A DNA stretch of 64,000 nucleotides from Fuerstiella marisgermanici (lineage in GTDB: Bacteria > Planctomycetota > Planctomycetia > Planctomycetales > Planctomycetaceae). The DNA is taken from assembly GCF_001983935.1 (NCBI RefSeq), contig NZ_CP017641.1:868001-932000 (forward strand), written 5' to 3'. A program made the translations under genes and the position numbers. Below, piece after piece: positions 17,020-26,798 of the stretch. The notes beneath the pieces were generated by a model. The model worked only from the letters and a program-made list of their open reading frames with translations, did not search any database and was not told where the DNA came from. Numbering within the stretch: the stretch's first letter is position 1; each line of letters begins with the position of its first letter.

Positions 17020-20000
17020 CTAATGATTAAACAAAAACGCGGGGCTGTTGATTAGTGCCCACGCGAGATCCTGCGTGGCCGTTAGTCGTTTGGCTTCGAG
17101 TTGCTTCTTGCTGAATTCAACATCGGCTCGCAGGCGGACCAGCTTGCCGTCTTCAGTGATTTCCTGACTGACGAAGCCAAGTCTTTCCTTACGTTCAGTG
17201 ACACCCGGATCCTCCGGCAGTGGCTTCTTCGCTTCATTCAACGCGGCTCTTTTGGCGGCCAGCGTCGCGTCGGATTTGCCGAACCACGCGACGGCGGTGG
17301 CGTTCTGAGCATCGGTGCGTTGGTCTGCGGGGACGCTCGCGATTGCTTTTAGCGATTCCGGCAGGCTGAGTCCTGGCTTGGCTTTCTGCGTGGCAGAGAT
17401 CCTGAACCTGCCCAGCAGGTGTTCCTTGGCGGTGTGATTTTGATGAATGATGAACTTCAAAATGGTACCGCCATCACCGCCCACTGGTTGCTTCGTTTCG
17501 AACGTCGCCCAGTGAGTCACTCCGCCCGCGTTGGCGACCGCCCATGCGTTTTGATTGCCCGTGTTTCCGTCAATTGCCAACGCAATGTTGAAGCCACCTT
17601 GCAGGAAGTCTGCCTGCGCGTTTGCCAGGTCAACTTTTGCGAACTCGGCCGGCTTCGCTGCGGCTGCGGCCTGAACGTCGAATTCTGTCACCACAAAATT
17701 GCCGTTCGCGGGCAGGCCCGGGCCGTTGCCTTCCAGCGACGTATCCTGCAATGCTTCGATACGGAAGGCGGTGATGTCTTTCAACGATGTCTTCACGGTA
17801 ATTGTGTAGGCACCCTTGTCGGCTTTGCCGGTCGCCTTGATCGAACGATCACTCAGGCGTTCCAGTGAAACGCCTTTGGGAGCAGTCAGTGTGTCTGACT
17901 CCAGCAGAAACCATTCGGCATCCGAATTGTGTTTGGCAAGATACTCGCTCGCATGCTTTGTGGTCTCAGCGTTGTACTTATCAAAGTCGGCTTGAGCCGC
18001 TGCCTGTTTCTCTGCGCGAGCTTTCTCTTCTTCCGCTCGACGCGGGGCGATTTCTTTTTCGAAGGAGGCCAATTCGCTTTTGGCTTCGGCGATCGCCTTC
18101 TCGCGACTCGCTTCCAGCTTCGGTCGTTCTTCCTTCCACCATTCTTCTCGTTCGGTCAGCATCTTTGTGAGTTGCTGATGGTCGCTTTCGATCTGACCGA
18201 CGGACGCCAGCGTGGCGTCGATTTCCACGTCTGTGGCGGGCCGGTTGAGGATTCGAATGAATAGTTCATCGATCAGCGCCCGATCGTCGCCGATTTTTTT
18301 TGCAAGTTTTGCGAGTTCACTGTTCGGGTCGTCAAGAGCGGTGCCAACGGTGGGGCCACCGATGAGTGCCATAATCGGTCCCAGTTGCAGATCGGCTGAT
18401 CGCTCACATTCGCACGCACTTTCGCGGACAGGGCGCCCCAGATTGTCCAGAAAGCCGTCTGGCAGTTTGACGCCAGCATCCGGAATCGCGGCCGCTCGCG
18501 TGCCGCTGGGAACGCCAGGGATGTTCGAAGTGGTTCCGACCACTCGATGGATCGCATCATACAACACTTCCGCAGGAAGGCGGCGAGCGATCGCGTGAGA
18601 GTAGTTCTGTGTGTCGTCCTCATTCCACTGGTTGGTTTCCAGCGACAACTGATACGTGCGTGATTTGCAGATGAGGTGCAGCATATGGCGGACATTGAAT
18701 TCGCTCTTCACGAACTCGGCCGTCAGGTAGTCCAGTAATTCGGGGTTGGTGGCCGGGTTGCCGGCGCGAAGGTCGTCGATTGGTTCACGAATGCCGACGC
18801 CCAGCATGTAGCCCCATAGCCGATTTACGTAGCTTTTTGCGAAGTAGTGATTGTCTGGCGATGTGATCCAGGCCGCGAGTTGCTGGCGGCGATTGGCTTC
18901 CTTTGGACAGTCGTAGTCGCAGTCGAACGGGAACTCCGGCGGCGCCACAGAACCCGTGCGGTCGTGAGTGATCTCGCCATCCTTCTTTTCGAAGACGACT
19001 TCGTAAAACGGCTTGGCACCTTCCACCGCCGTGCCGCCGATCTTGCGTTTTCCGCTCGCGGGATCTGCCTTCAGGCCGACTCGAGCGAAGTACGCGGCCG
19101 TTTCGTAGTATTGATCCTGCGTCCACTTTTCGAAGGGATGATCGTGGCACTTGTTGCAGTTGAACCGCACACCCAGGAACAGGTGAGTCGTGTTCTCCAT
19201 GATGTCGACTGGTTCACGCAGGATCTTGTAATAGGACGCCGCCGGGTTGTCTTTGTTCGACCCGTCCGCTGTGATCACCTGTTGTACAAATTTATCGTAG
19301 GGCGTGTTCGCGGCCACTTCGGTTCGAATCCAGTCGCGGAACGCCTGGGAACCTTCCGGCCCCAGAAACTTACGATTCACCTGCAGCAGGTCGGCCCACT
19401 TGTTTGTCCAGTATTCCACGAAGTCTTCATTGCCGATCAATTGGTCGACCACGGCCGCTCGCTTAACCTTCGTTTCTGATTCGTCTGCCAGAAACGCTCG
19501 TACCTGTTCGGCGGTTGGTGGTAGACCGGTTAAGTCCAAATGCACGCGCCGCAGATACTCCGTGTCGCTGCACAAACCGGATGGTTGAATTTTCATGCGC
19601 TGCCATTTGTCGGCAACGAGTTTGTCGATTTCACTCCATGATTCGGGCTCCTTCCATTCAAAGCCGTCGCGGTCACCCATCACCGTCAGCGTTGTTGCGG
19701 TGTAGGCACCTTCGTACCGTGCCAGGATAGGAGCCTCGCCGCGGCGGATGGCAGTCATCAGTCCCCAGCGGTTTGTGACGGCGACTTCTGTGTTGCCGCT
19801 GTCAATGTAGGCTTCGCGTGTGACGTCTTTGGTGCTGCCGTCGGCATACGTGGCGACGATGCGAATTTGCTGAGGCGAACCGATTTTCTGAATGACGGGG
19901 TTTTGAGGCAGAATGGAAATGCTGGCGACTTTCGGCGTCGACAGATCAAGCTTCGCTCCGTTGGCCACCCAGTTGCGGACGACTTCGTAATAATTACTGC

Positions 20001-22131
20001 TTGGCTTGAACAACTGACCGCCTTCATGAGGCACAGCGCCGGACGCCTTCATTAGCATCAGGCTGTTGGCGGGTGAGGCCACATTGGTTCGGCGAGCCGC
20101 AAGGTCGTCCGTGAAGGCTCGAATGTCGTAGATCGGGTCGTACCCACGCAACGACAGTTTGAAGCCGTTTTTGCCTTTTTGCGAACCGTGACACGTGCCC
20201 TGGTTACAGCCGACTCGCGACAGAATGGGATTCACGTGCGTTCGGAAGTCTGCCACAAACGGCTGGCCAACTCCGGAAACCGTCATCGGCACTTCTACGC
20301 TGACGGCGCCGACTTTGACAACCAGCTTTGCAGTGCCGTCCGTTTTGGGTTTCACGAAACCGGACGGCGTGATGTCGACGATAGCCCCGTCGTGCTGCAG
20401 TTCGGCGATTCGAGTCACGTCAATCGTGTCGCCGGAATCGAGCGTGCCGGAGATCAATAGCTGCGTGTAATCAAACGCATTGTTCAGGCTGACAGACGAT
20501 GGCTGAATCGTTAGAGCGGTGACGGCCGTTCCTTCGGGAAGAGTTTCCTTGCCCGCCAGAGGGGAATCGGCCCACGTCAGATCGTTTGTCGCCACAGGCT
20601 GACTTTGTTCGCTGCTTTGGCTAACCGGCGCGGCGGCGAATGTTGTGATGGGTTGACCGGTTTCGGTGTCGATAATTCGGACCGTGCCGTCACCGCCGGC
20701 CACGGCTACCTGGCGGCTGTTCGGGTGAAACGCGACGGCGTACAGCGGGCTATCGTCGATTTTTACGTTGGCAATTTGCTTGATGTCTTTCGATCGATAG
20801 TCGTCCAGTTTCTTCTTTTCCTCCGGCGTTCGGCTGCGGACAAGTTTGGCACTGATCGCTTTCAGATCATCAGGCAGCTTGGTGTCGAATTCGTAACTGG
20901 ACACCGACAGTTCACCTTTGCCGTCGAGTGAGCTGACAGCGGCGATGCGTTTGCCGTCCGGACTGACGGCGACTCCGAAGACGCGGCCGGTCATCGGTTG
21001 AAGGCTTTTGATCAGATTGGAATCGTCGCCGATTTTGCGAGCCGTGATGCGAAACACGCGGTACACCTTCGGCACACCGTCCGATCCGCCGACTACGATT
21101 TCGTCTCTTTCGGGATGACGGGCGATACTGTTGATGCCGCCTTTCAATGCACCCGGAGTGATGGACGTGACGTTGTCGATAAATCGGTTTGTTTCCACTT
21201 CCGTTAGCTTCACCGTCATGTCGCGAGACACCGACAGTACATGCGGGCTTTCGTTTTCGACGGTGAAGACGGTGTCTCGAACCCAATCGCTATGAGCTCC
21301 CTGATACAGGACCTGCTCACCGGTTTTGGCGTCGATGGCTCGCACCGTGTTATCGGAGCAACCAAACGCAATCAGCTTGCCGTCCGGCGACCAACTTGCG
21401 CCGTAGACTGTGTCGAACGTCACGCTGTGTGACAAAGTAAGTTCGCGATTCTTAACGTCCCACACCTGGATTTCGCCCATGCGCCCAGGCTGTCCGCCCG
21501 TCACTGCCAGTCGCTGGCCGTCTGGCGAGAAACGTACGGACTCGATACGTTCGGAAAGCCCAATCAGGCGATCGGCCAATCCGGAACCGTCGACGTTGTG
21601 CAGCAGTACTTCGTTGAATCCGGCCACAGCCAGAAGCTTGCCGTCGGGTGCAAAGTCAATCGATGTGACAACCGGCGGCAGCGAATACGTAGGCGGATTG
21701 TCGCGACTGTATTCTATTTTTGTCGAAGGCGGTGTGTCGTCTTTCGCGCCTTCGGCAATCCACTTGCGAATAAGCTCAACTTCAACGTCGGCCAGAGGCT
21801 TGCCTTTGGGCGGCATAGCGGCCTTGCCGTTTTCGGGCGTGATCTGAGTGATCAGATAGCTTTCGTCCGGCTTACCGGGCACGATCGCGCTGTCGCCGCT
21901 CTCACCCCCGCCGATCAGCCTGGCGAAGTCTGTCATCACGTAATCGCCCTTCGCCTTGGCGGGCTGGTGACAACCCTGGCAATGAGCCTGCAGGATTGGT
22001 TTCACCTGCTTGTGAAAACTTACCGAAGCTGCTTCAGTCGGCTGTTCGTCAGCAACAACTGAGGCGGCGGCCAAAGTCAGGATGATGGCACTCAGTTGGC
22101 CAGCGTAGACAAGGTTCCGAAGGCAATTCAT
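17020..22131 (-). CDS. Giant cytochrome c / WD40 / Ig-like / DUF1549 / DUF1553 protein
   Basis: The start is placed at the Met of MNCLRNLVYAGQLSAIIL because it begins a clear signal peptide; the frame is open 177 bases further upstream without likeness. The 1703-residue protein has, in order: a planctomycete cytochrome c domain with CQGCH (about residue 55), a WD40 region (about 145-500: VTSIDFAPDGKLLAVAG, SVRFSPDGQRLAVTG, ASWSPDGKLIAFG, VAFHPNSRQVAVAGGDG), an Ig-like segment, a second haem motif CNQGTCH (about 655), DUF1549 (YLRRVHLDLTGLPPTAEQV, then CNKCHDHPFEKWTQ) and DUF1553 (FAKSYVNRLWGYMLGVGI). A charged coiled-coil stretch and a discoidin-like segment are spliced in near the C-terminus, which ends in ALINSPAFLFNH. 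It is the expected partner of the DUF1501 protein; a periplasmic redox role is likely, the substrate unknown. Confidence 0.9.
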   Translation of the reverse strand: MNCLRNLVYAGQLSAIILTLAAASVVADEQPTEAASVSFHKQVKPILQAHCQGCHQPAKAKGDYVMTDFARLIGGGESGDSAIVPGKPDESYLITQITPENGKAAMPPKGKPLADVEVELIRKWIAEGAKDDTPPSTKIEYSRDNPPTYSLPPVVTSIDFAPDGKLLAVAGFNEVLLHNVDGSGLADRLIGLSERIESVRFSPDGQRLAVTGGQPGRMGEIQVWDVKNRELTLSHSVTFDTVYGASWSPDGKLIAFGCSDNTVRAIDAKTGEQVLYQGAHSDWVRDTVFTVENESPHVLSVSRDMTVKLTEVETNRFIDNVTSITPGALKGGINSIARHPERDEIVVGGSDGVPKVYRVFRITARKIGDDSNLIKSLQPMTGRVFGVAVSPDGKRIAAVSSLDGKGELSVSSYEFDTKLPDDLKAISAKLVRSRTPEEKKKLDDYRSKDIKQIANVKIDDSPLYAVAFHPNSRQVAVAGGDGTVRIIDTETGQPITTFAAAPVSQSSEQSQPVATNDLTWADSPLAGKETLPEGTAVTALTIQPSSVSLNNAFDYTQLLISGTLDSGDTIDVTRIAELQHDGAIVDITPSGFVKPKTDGTAKLVVKVGAVSVEVPMTVSGVGQPFVADFRTHVNPILSRVGCNQGTCHGSQKGKNGFKLSLRGYDPIYDIRAFTDDLAARRTNVASPANSLMLMKASGAVPHEGGQLFKPSSNYYEVVRNWVANGAKLDLSTPKVASISILPQNPVIQKIGSPQQIRIVATYADGSTKDVTREAYIDSGNTEVAVTNRWGLMTAIRRGEAPILARYEGAYTATTLTVMGDRDGFEWKEPESWSEIDKLVADKWQRMKIQPSGLCSDTEYLRRVHLDLTGLPPTAEQVRAFLADESETKVKRAAVVDQLIGNEDFVEYWTNKWADLLQVNRKFLGPEGSQAFRDWIRTEVAANTPYDKFVQQVITADGSNKDNPAASYYKILREPVDIMENTTHLFLGVRFNCNKCHDHPFEKWTQDQYYETAAYFARVGLKADPASGKRKIGGTAVEGAKPFYEVVFEKKDGEITHDRTGSVAPPEFPFDCDYDCPKEANRRQQLAAWITSPDNHYFAKSYVNRLWGYMLGVGIREPIDDLRAGNPATNPELLDYLTAEFVKSEFNVRHMLHLICKSRTYQLSLETNQWNEDDTQNYSHAIARRLPAEVLYDAIHRVVGTTSNIPGVPSGTRAAAIPDAGVKLPDGFLDNLGRPVRESACECERSADLQLGPIMALIGGPTVGTALDDPNSELAKLAKKIGDDRALIDELFIRILNRPATDVEIDATLASVGQIESDHQQLTKMLTEREEWWKEERPKLEASREKAIAEAKSELASFEKEIAPRRAEEEKARAEKQAAAQADFDKYNAETTKHASEYLAKHNSDAEWFLLESDTLTAPKGVSLERLSDRSIKATGKADKGAYTITVKTSLKDITAFRIEALQDTSLEGNGPGLPANGNFVVTEFDVQAAAAAKPAEFAKVDLANAQADFLQGGFNIALAIDGNTGNQNAWAVANAGGVTHWATFETKQPVGGDGGTILKFIIHQNHTAKEHLLGRFRISATQKAKPGLSLPESLKAIASVPADQRTDAQNATAVAWFGKSDATLAAKRAALNEAKKPLPEDPGVTERKERLGFVSQEITEDGKLVRLRADVEFSKKQLEAKRLTATQDLAWALINSPAFLFNH

Positions 22132-22377
22132 ATGCGGCAGTCTTGCGTCTATTTGGGTTAGCGATCGCAATGACCAACGAAGAACGTGGAACATCGCGTT
22201 TCCGGTCGGGGGCTCCTGCCGCATCTGCAATTGGGGGGATTCGGTCGTGCAGCTTTGGCGGGAACCTCGGGTGGGAGGGAGCGAACAGGTCACACCGTGT
22301 GCTGTCAAGGTACCATTGCGGAATTAGGGAAGCAAGGTGCTGTTCATTGTTTGGAGCGAAATGTGCCGCAGGAAAAT

Positions 22378-22402
22378 CGGCCGAAACAGGCAGTTTCGGC
22401 CG
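22378..22402. promoter_or_regulatory. Perfect 10-bp hairpin or operator upstream of the porin gene
   Basis: CGGCCGAAAC (22378-22387) and GTTTCGGCCG (22393-22402) are perfect inverted copies around a five-base loop. It lies between divergent genes, so a terminator is less likely than an operator or a 5'-leader hairpin. No T-run follows on either strand. Confidence 0.5.
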
Positions 22403-22450
22403 GTTATCTTCGAGCTTTCTGTCGCTGATGGCTCACGCGTGTGACTGATT

Positions 22451-22476
22451 GTCACAACGCCGTTTTAAGTTGTGAC
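22451..22476. promoter_or_regulatory. Operator-like inverted repeat GTCACAAC-N10-GTTGTGAC
   Basis: Two perfect 8-bp arms (22451-22458 and 22469-22476) are separated by ten bases, the spacing expected of a dimeric regulator that binds on one face of the helix. It is 173 bases before the porin start and about 320 bases before the divergent gene. The regulator is unknown. Confidence 0.5.
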
Positions 22477-22649
22477 GGTTGGTTAAAAGCACTTGCCGTT
22501 CTCCGAATTCGACAAGATTCGAAGTCGACTCTGACGGGAACTGTTCGCGACGCGAGACATCGCGTGACGATCTGCATAGCGGTGGACGGATAATTGCTGC
22601 CCGACGGAACGAACAACCGGCGATCGCCCGTAGTCAATGGACTGATACG

Positions 22650-24113
22650 ATGATCACGCGTGTATTAACAATTGTTGTGGCAGTCAGCCTGAATTCGATA
22701 AGTGGTGCAACGGTCACCGAAGCCGCCGATGCGTGTGGAGATGTCTGCGGCGAAGGTTGTACAACCTCCGGGTGCGTTGGCGACACGTTCAATGCAATTG
22801 ATTGGCTACATGGCGAGCGTTCGCTGTTTGATGGCATCAACAAAAAAGATGAAAACGGCTGGTCGTATTCTGTCGGCGCACAATTGCGTCATCGCTACAT
22901 GGATGAATCTGACCGCTTACGTCCCGGCGGGCCTGGCGATTCGACATACCACCTGTGGCGATTTACTCCCAACCTGAAAGTCAGCTACGGTGATACGTTC
23001 GAAACGTTCGTTGAAGCCATTGATGCGTCTGCCTTCGGCTACGATGCTCCGCTGTCACCGCTCGGCATCGACGAAAATCGAGCTGACCTCCTGCAGGCTT
23101 ATGTGGACCTGAAAATTGCAGATATCGAAGGCGGCGGAAGTGTGAAGTACCGCTACGGCCGTCAGTTGCTGAAGTACGGTTCTCAGCACCTGCTGTCGCC
23201 GTTGGCTTGGTCGAATACGTTTCGCAACTTCGAAGGGCACAAGGTGATGTACTCAGGCAGCGACTGGAACGTAGACGGCTTTCATCTTAATAGCGTCAAC
23301 AACGCTGCAGGCGGGATTGCTCGGCCAACCAGCTTTGATCACGCCGATCAAAGCCGCACAATCAGCGGCGTGTATTCCACGTACAAAGGCATGGAAAACC
23401 AGACACTCGACCTGTATTGGCTGTGGTTTCAGGAAGACGAACGAGTCGCGAATCGCATGGGCGGCGATCGCCACACGATAGGGGCTCGACTGGCAGGGAA
23501 CCAAGCCGTCAAAGAGTGTGACCAGGTTGTGGGCACATGGAACTGGGATTTCGAAGGTGCCTGGCAGTTTGGCAAAGACGATTTTTTGACCGGAGCTAAT
23601 CAAGACGTCAATGCGGGCTTCTTTTCCGCTATGTCAGGCTATACGTTCAATCAGGCGACATGGTCGCCGACCATCAGCGGTCTCTTTTACTGGGGATCGG
23701 GCGACAGCGATCCGGCCGATGGCGAAATCAACACGTTCTATTCTTTGTACCCGCTCGGGCATGCCTACTGGGGCATCATCGATAACTTCTCAGGCCAGAA
23801 CCTGTTGGACTTCGGCATCACCGCAAGTGTGAAGCCATCTGAAAAGCTTACGCTGTTAGCCGCGTGGCATGCGTTCCGAGCAGCCAAGACGGGCGACAAT
23901 CTGTACAACATCGCGGGAGCACCATTCGCGATGGCTCCCGGTGAACGGGACCTCGGAACAGAAGTCGACCTTGTTGGTACTTACACCTTTTCGAAAAACC
24001 TGAATACGCAGGTTGGCTATAGCTGGTTCTTCTACGGCGACGCCGTCGACAGAAGCGCGTTCGCTCGCCCCGACGCTTCGCAGTTCTATGTGCAGACAAC
24101 GTTGTCGTTTTAG
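22650..24113 (+). CDS. Alginate-export-like outer-membrane beta-barrel porin
   Basis: The start at 22650 begins a signal peptide (MITRVLTIVVAVSLNSISG). The 487-residue mature region opens with a Cys-rich stretch (ACGDVCGEGCTTSGC), then becomes a run of alternating-residue beta strands typical of the alginate export (AlgE-like) family: WSYSVGAQLRHRYMDE, LKVSYGDTFETFVEAIDAS, YRYGRQLLKYGSQHLLSPLA, and a final strand ending in aromatic Phe (FYVQTTLSF), the usual signal for outer-membrane assembly. It would form an anion- or solute-selective channel in the outer membrane. It is followed, after 613 bases, by NO-detoxification genes; whether it belongs with them (for example as a nitrite/nitrate channel) is speculation. 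The Cys cluster is unusual for a porin. Confidence 0.8.
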   Translation: MITRVLTIVVAVSLNSISGATVTEAADACGDVCGEGCTTSGCVGDTFNAIDWLHGERSLFDGINKKDENGWSYSVGAQLRHRYMDESDRLRPGGPGDSTYHLWRFTPNLKVSYGDTFETFVEAIDASAFGYDAPLSPLGIDENRADLLQAYVDLKIADIEGGGSVKYRYGRQLLKYGSQHLLSPLAWSNTFRNFEGHKVMYSGSDWNVDGFHLNSVNNAAGGIARPTSFDHADQSRTISGVYSTYKGMENQTLDLYWLWFQEDERVANRMGGDRHTIGARLAGNQAVKECDQVVGTWNWDFEGAWQFGKDDFLTGANQDVNAGFFSAMSGYTFNQATWSPTISGLFYWGSGDSDPADGEINTFYSLYPLGHAYWGIIDNFSGQNLLDFGITASVKPSEKLTLLAAWHAFRAAKTGDNLYNIAGAPFAMAPGERDLGTEVDLVGTYTFSKNLNTQVGYSWFFYGDAVDRSAFARPDASQFYVQTTLSF

Positions 24114-24726
24114 TTGACCGACACCAATCCGTGTGAGGCGTTCCAGTGCTCTTTCCCTTACCAGTTGAGCGGCAAGGCTGTCCGCTGCTGGAATGAAGAA
24201 CGTGCGTCTTGCGGCTCACGAGTTCCCAGGCAGTTTTCGAATGACGGGACGGAGTCGAAGCCGCGATGCTTCGCGCACGAACTGATGAACGCACGGCGAG
24301 TTACCGGAGCCGCACACACGCGTTTCGATTCTGTGTGTGAATTGATCGCCTGCACCACTGCTTGAGCCGTCTTGCGACGCCCCTCTTCCGCGATAAGTCG
24401 TGGGAGCACCAGCGCAATTGCCGCGCCTCCTTTGAAGCCCTCGCGCCTAAGTTTGGCTGCACGCGAGCGACCGCTTTCCCTTCTGCGCTGTGATTGAGCC
24501 CGGACGAATGGTCGTTCCGTCGCTGTCCGCGCTCTGTTGTTCCGTTAAGCGTGGGGGCCAGGTCGGGTTCTGTCGGCCTGGGACAAGCGTTTCTTTCTAC
24601 GGAGAAACTCACGTATCTTAAATCTGCACATTGACATACAGTATTGTTATCTATACCTTTGGGTGATTCATTCGGCCAGCCTGCTGTTTAGCAGGGCGGC
24701 GTCCTCTGGATTCACCGGAAAGTACC
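24114..24726. other. Intergenic region upstream of the flavohaemoglobin gene
   Basis: This 613-base gap contains only short, compositionally odd open frames on the minus strand (24158-24409 and 24301-24612) whose translations are rich in Arg and Cys and match nothing I recognise. The first 500 bases are typical GC-rich sequence; from about 24610 the composition turns AT-rich, which marks the promoter of the next gene. Confidence 0.5.
24631..24657 (+). promoter_or_regulatory. Candidate promoter of the hmp gene
   Basis: TTGACA at 24631-24636 is a perfect -35 hexamer; TATACC at 24652-24657 is a possible -10 with a short 15-base spacer, while TACCTT gives 17. The AT-rich stretch between them contains ATACAGTAT, nearly symmetric, which could be an operator half for a nitric-oxide sensor. 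It ends about 70 bases before the hmp start. Confidence 0.4.
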
Positions 24727-25968
24727 ATGCTAAGCCAAACTACAATTGCGATCGTCAAGGAGATCACCCCGGCCGTCGCTGCGAATGCAGAAACCATCAC
24801 ACGACGGTTTTACGAACGAATGTTCGCCGGTAATCCGGAAGTCAAAGCATTCTTCAACCAGGCTCACCAGCACACCGGCGGCCAGCAGAAAGCTCTGGCC
24901 GGCGCCATCTGTGCGTACTTCACTCATATCGACAATCCGGCCGTACTGATGCCCGCCGTTGAATTGATCGCTCAAAAACACTGTTCGCTGGGCATTAAGG
25001 CAGAACACTATCCGATTGTCGGCAAGCATCTGCTGGACGCGATCAAAGACATCATGGGCGACGCTGCGACGGACGAAATTATCGACGCCGTGGCAGAGGC
25101 ATACGGCTTTTTGGCGGATCTGTTCATTGATCGCGAAGCCGCCATTTACGATGACCAGAAAGGCGTGCCGGGGGGCTGGAACGGCTACCGAACGTTTGTC
25201 GTCGATCGCAAGGTCGTCGAAAGCGATGTGGTGACTTCATTTTACCTGAAGCCCGAAGACGAAGGTCTGCTGCCGCCGTTCAAGCCGGGGCAGTACATCA
25301 CGGTTAAGATCGACCATCCCACAACACCGACGTCGCCGCGAAACTATAGTTTGTCGGATCGAGCGGGTGAGGGGCACTACCGCATCAGCGTGAAGCGTGA
25401 GGAACGCTTGCTGCCGGACGCACCTGACGGACTGATTTCCAGCCATCTGCACGATGCTATCGAGCCGGGCCATCGTATTCAGGTTGGACCGCCGTGCGGG
25501 GAATTCACGATCGATCCGGCGACGTCATCAGACACGCCAATCGTATTGCTGGCGGGTGGCATCGGAGTCACTCCACTGCTGTCGATGGCGAAATCGCTCA
25601 TCCACAGCAACCCGGATGCATCCGTCTATTTTGTCCAGGCCGCTCGAAACAGCACAGCTCACGCCTTCGCTCAGGAACTCCGCACGCTTGCCACGACCGG
25701 CGTCAATGTGAAAACGCGAGTGTTATATGACGCTCCATTACCGGGCGACGTCGAAAGCGGTCGGTGTGATGAAGCGGGGTTTGTGACCACCGATTTACTT
25801 CGCGACTGGACGCCGCACACGGAAGCAGAATTCTACTTTTGTGGCCCGAAGCCGTTCATGCAAAACGTGCATGCGAGCCTTCAGGAACTTGGCGTTGCGG
25901 AGGATCGCATTCGTTACGAGTTCTTTGGACCAAAGCAGGACCTGCAGGCAACTCTGGTTCCTGCATAA
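24727..25968 (+). CDS. hmp: Flavohaemoglobin (nitric oxide dioxygenase)
   Basis: The 413-residue protein has the complete Hmp layout. The globin domain (1-140) keeps Tyr29 (B10), Gln53 (E7), the proximal His85 in AQKHCSLGI and Tyr95. The ferredoxin-reductase-like part follows: [11 protein letters not shown] and RNYSLS bind [18 protein letters not shown] and [10 protein letters not shown] bind NAD(P)H, and the chain ends in the typical YEFFGP region. It oxidises NO with O2 to nitrate in the cytosol, using NAD(P)H. It is followed after 32 bases by the RIC repair gene and then by the NO reductase gene, so the three probably form one NO-responsive transcription unit. Length and motifs are fully normal. 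Confidence 0.96.
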   Translation: MLSQTTIAIVKEITPAVAANAETITRRFYERMFAGNPEVKAFFNQAHQHTGGQQKALAGAICAYFTHIDNPAVLMPAVELIAQKHCSLGIKAEHYPIVGKHLLDAIKDIMGDAATDEIIDAVAEAYGFLADLFIDREAAIYDDQKGVPGGWNGYRTFVVDRKVVESDVVTSFYLKPEDEGLLPPFKPGQYITVKIDHPTTPTSPRNYSLSDRAGEGHYRISVKREERLLPDAPDGLISSHLHDAIEPGHRIQVGPPCGEFTIDPATSSDTPIVLLAGGIGVTPLLSMAKSLIHSNPDASVYFVQAARNSTAHAFAQELRTLATTGVNVKTRVLYDAPLPGDVESGRCDEAGFVTTDLLRDWTPHTEAEFYFCGPKPFMQNVHASLQELGVAEDRIRYEFFGPKQDLQATLVPA

Positions 25969-26000
25969 CAAACAGTCTATCTGAAAACAGGATTCTAAAC

Positions 26001-26741
26001 ATGACGACAGCATTACAACTCACCGATTCCGTCGGTGCATGGGTGACTGAATACCCGGCCACGTCGCGGGTCTTCGAACAACACCGCATCGACTACTGTT
26101 GCGACGGCGGGCGACCACTGATCGAAGCCTGTGCCAAAGGCGCGGTCGATGTTCAGACGGTCCTCGGCGAACTGAATGACGTGATTTCAAAAGCAGCTTT
26201 GGAAGACGCGGCTGATAAAAACGTTTCGTCAATGTCGCTGACCGAGTTATGCGACTCCATCGTCGCGACGCATCATGAATATCTAAAACGTGAACTGCCA
26301 CGGCTGACTCAGCTAGTTGACAAGGTCGTTCGAGTGCACGGTGGAGATCATGAATGGCTACCTCGGTTGGGGACGTCGTTCCTGCAATTGCGTGACGAAC
26401 TGAATCCTCACATGTTGAAGGAAGAACAGATTCTGTTCCCCGCACTACGCACCATTGAACAGTCCCAGGAAGTGCCCGCGTTTCCGTTCGGATCGGTCGA
26501 CAACCCGATTCACATGATGGAACACGAACACGACGTGGCCGGTCAGGCGTTGAAGGCGATTCGCGAGGCGTCGTCTGACTTCACATTGCCGGACGGTGGT
26601 TGCAATACCTTCCGAGCCATGCTGGACGGTTTGCGGGAACTCGAGGGCGACCTGCATCGGCACATTCACAAAGAGAACAATGTGTTGTTTCCGCGAGCTT
26701 CAAAACTGGCGGCCGAATTGTCCGGCGCTGCAACTGTTTGA
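26001..26741 (+). CDS. ric: Iron-sulfur cluster repair di-iron protein (RIC/YtfE/ScdA family)
   Basis: The start at 26001 is used; the frame is open upstream into hmp but that part is hmp in another frame. The 246-residue product has the N-terminal DUF542 domain with the paired Cys (IDYCCDGGRPLIEA) and a C-terminal hemerythrin-like domain whose metal-binding His and Glu residues are visible: THHEYLKRELPRL, HGGDHEWL, NPHMLKEEQILFPAL, NPIHMMEHEHD and LHRHIHKENNVLFPRA. RIC proteins restore iron-sulfur clusters damaged by NO or peroxide. It sits between flavohaemoglobin and NO reductase, the expected company. No anomaly seen. Confidence 0.94.
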   Translation: MTTALQLTDSVGAWVTEYPATSRVFEQHRIDYCCDGGRPLIEACAKGAVDVQTVLGELNDVISKAALEDAADKNVSSMSLTELCDSIVATHHEYLKRELPRLTQLVDKVVRVHGGDHEWLPRLGTSFLQLRDELNPHMLKEEQILFPALRTIEQSQEVPAFPFGSVDNPIHMMEHEHDVAGQALKAIREASSDFTLPDGGCNTFRAMLDGLRELEGDLHRHIHKENNVLFPRASKLAAELSGAATV

Positions 26742-26798
26742 CGAATTCGACTGTGGCTGTTTGTGAAAATTGACAACTGATCGTGGAAAGTAAAATCG

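Larger units (their letters stand above)
22132..22649. other. Divergent promoter region between the giant cytochrome gene and the porin
   Basis: The 518 bases hold no convincing gene; the porin's frame is open back to 22479 but the extra residues look random. Two symmetric elements stand out and are listed separately (22378-22402 and 22451-22476). I could not identify convincing promoter hexamers. Confidence 0.5.

Noticed and set aside
24158-24612. Arg- and Cys-rich minus-strand frames upstream of hmp, considered as a transposase remnant
   Set aside because: No catalytic motif, no terminal repeats and no domain likeness could be found; left as intergenic.
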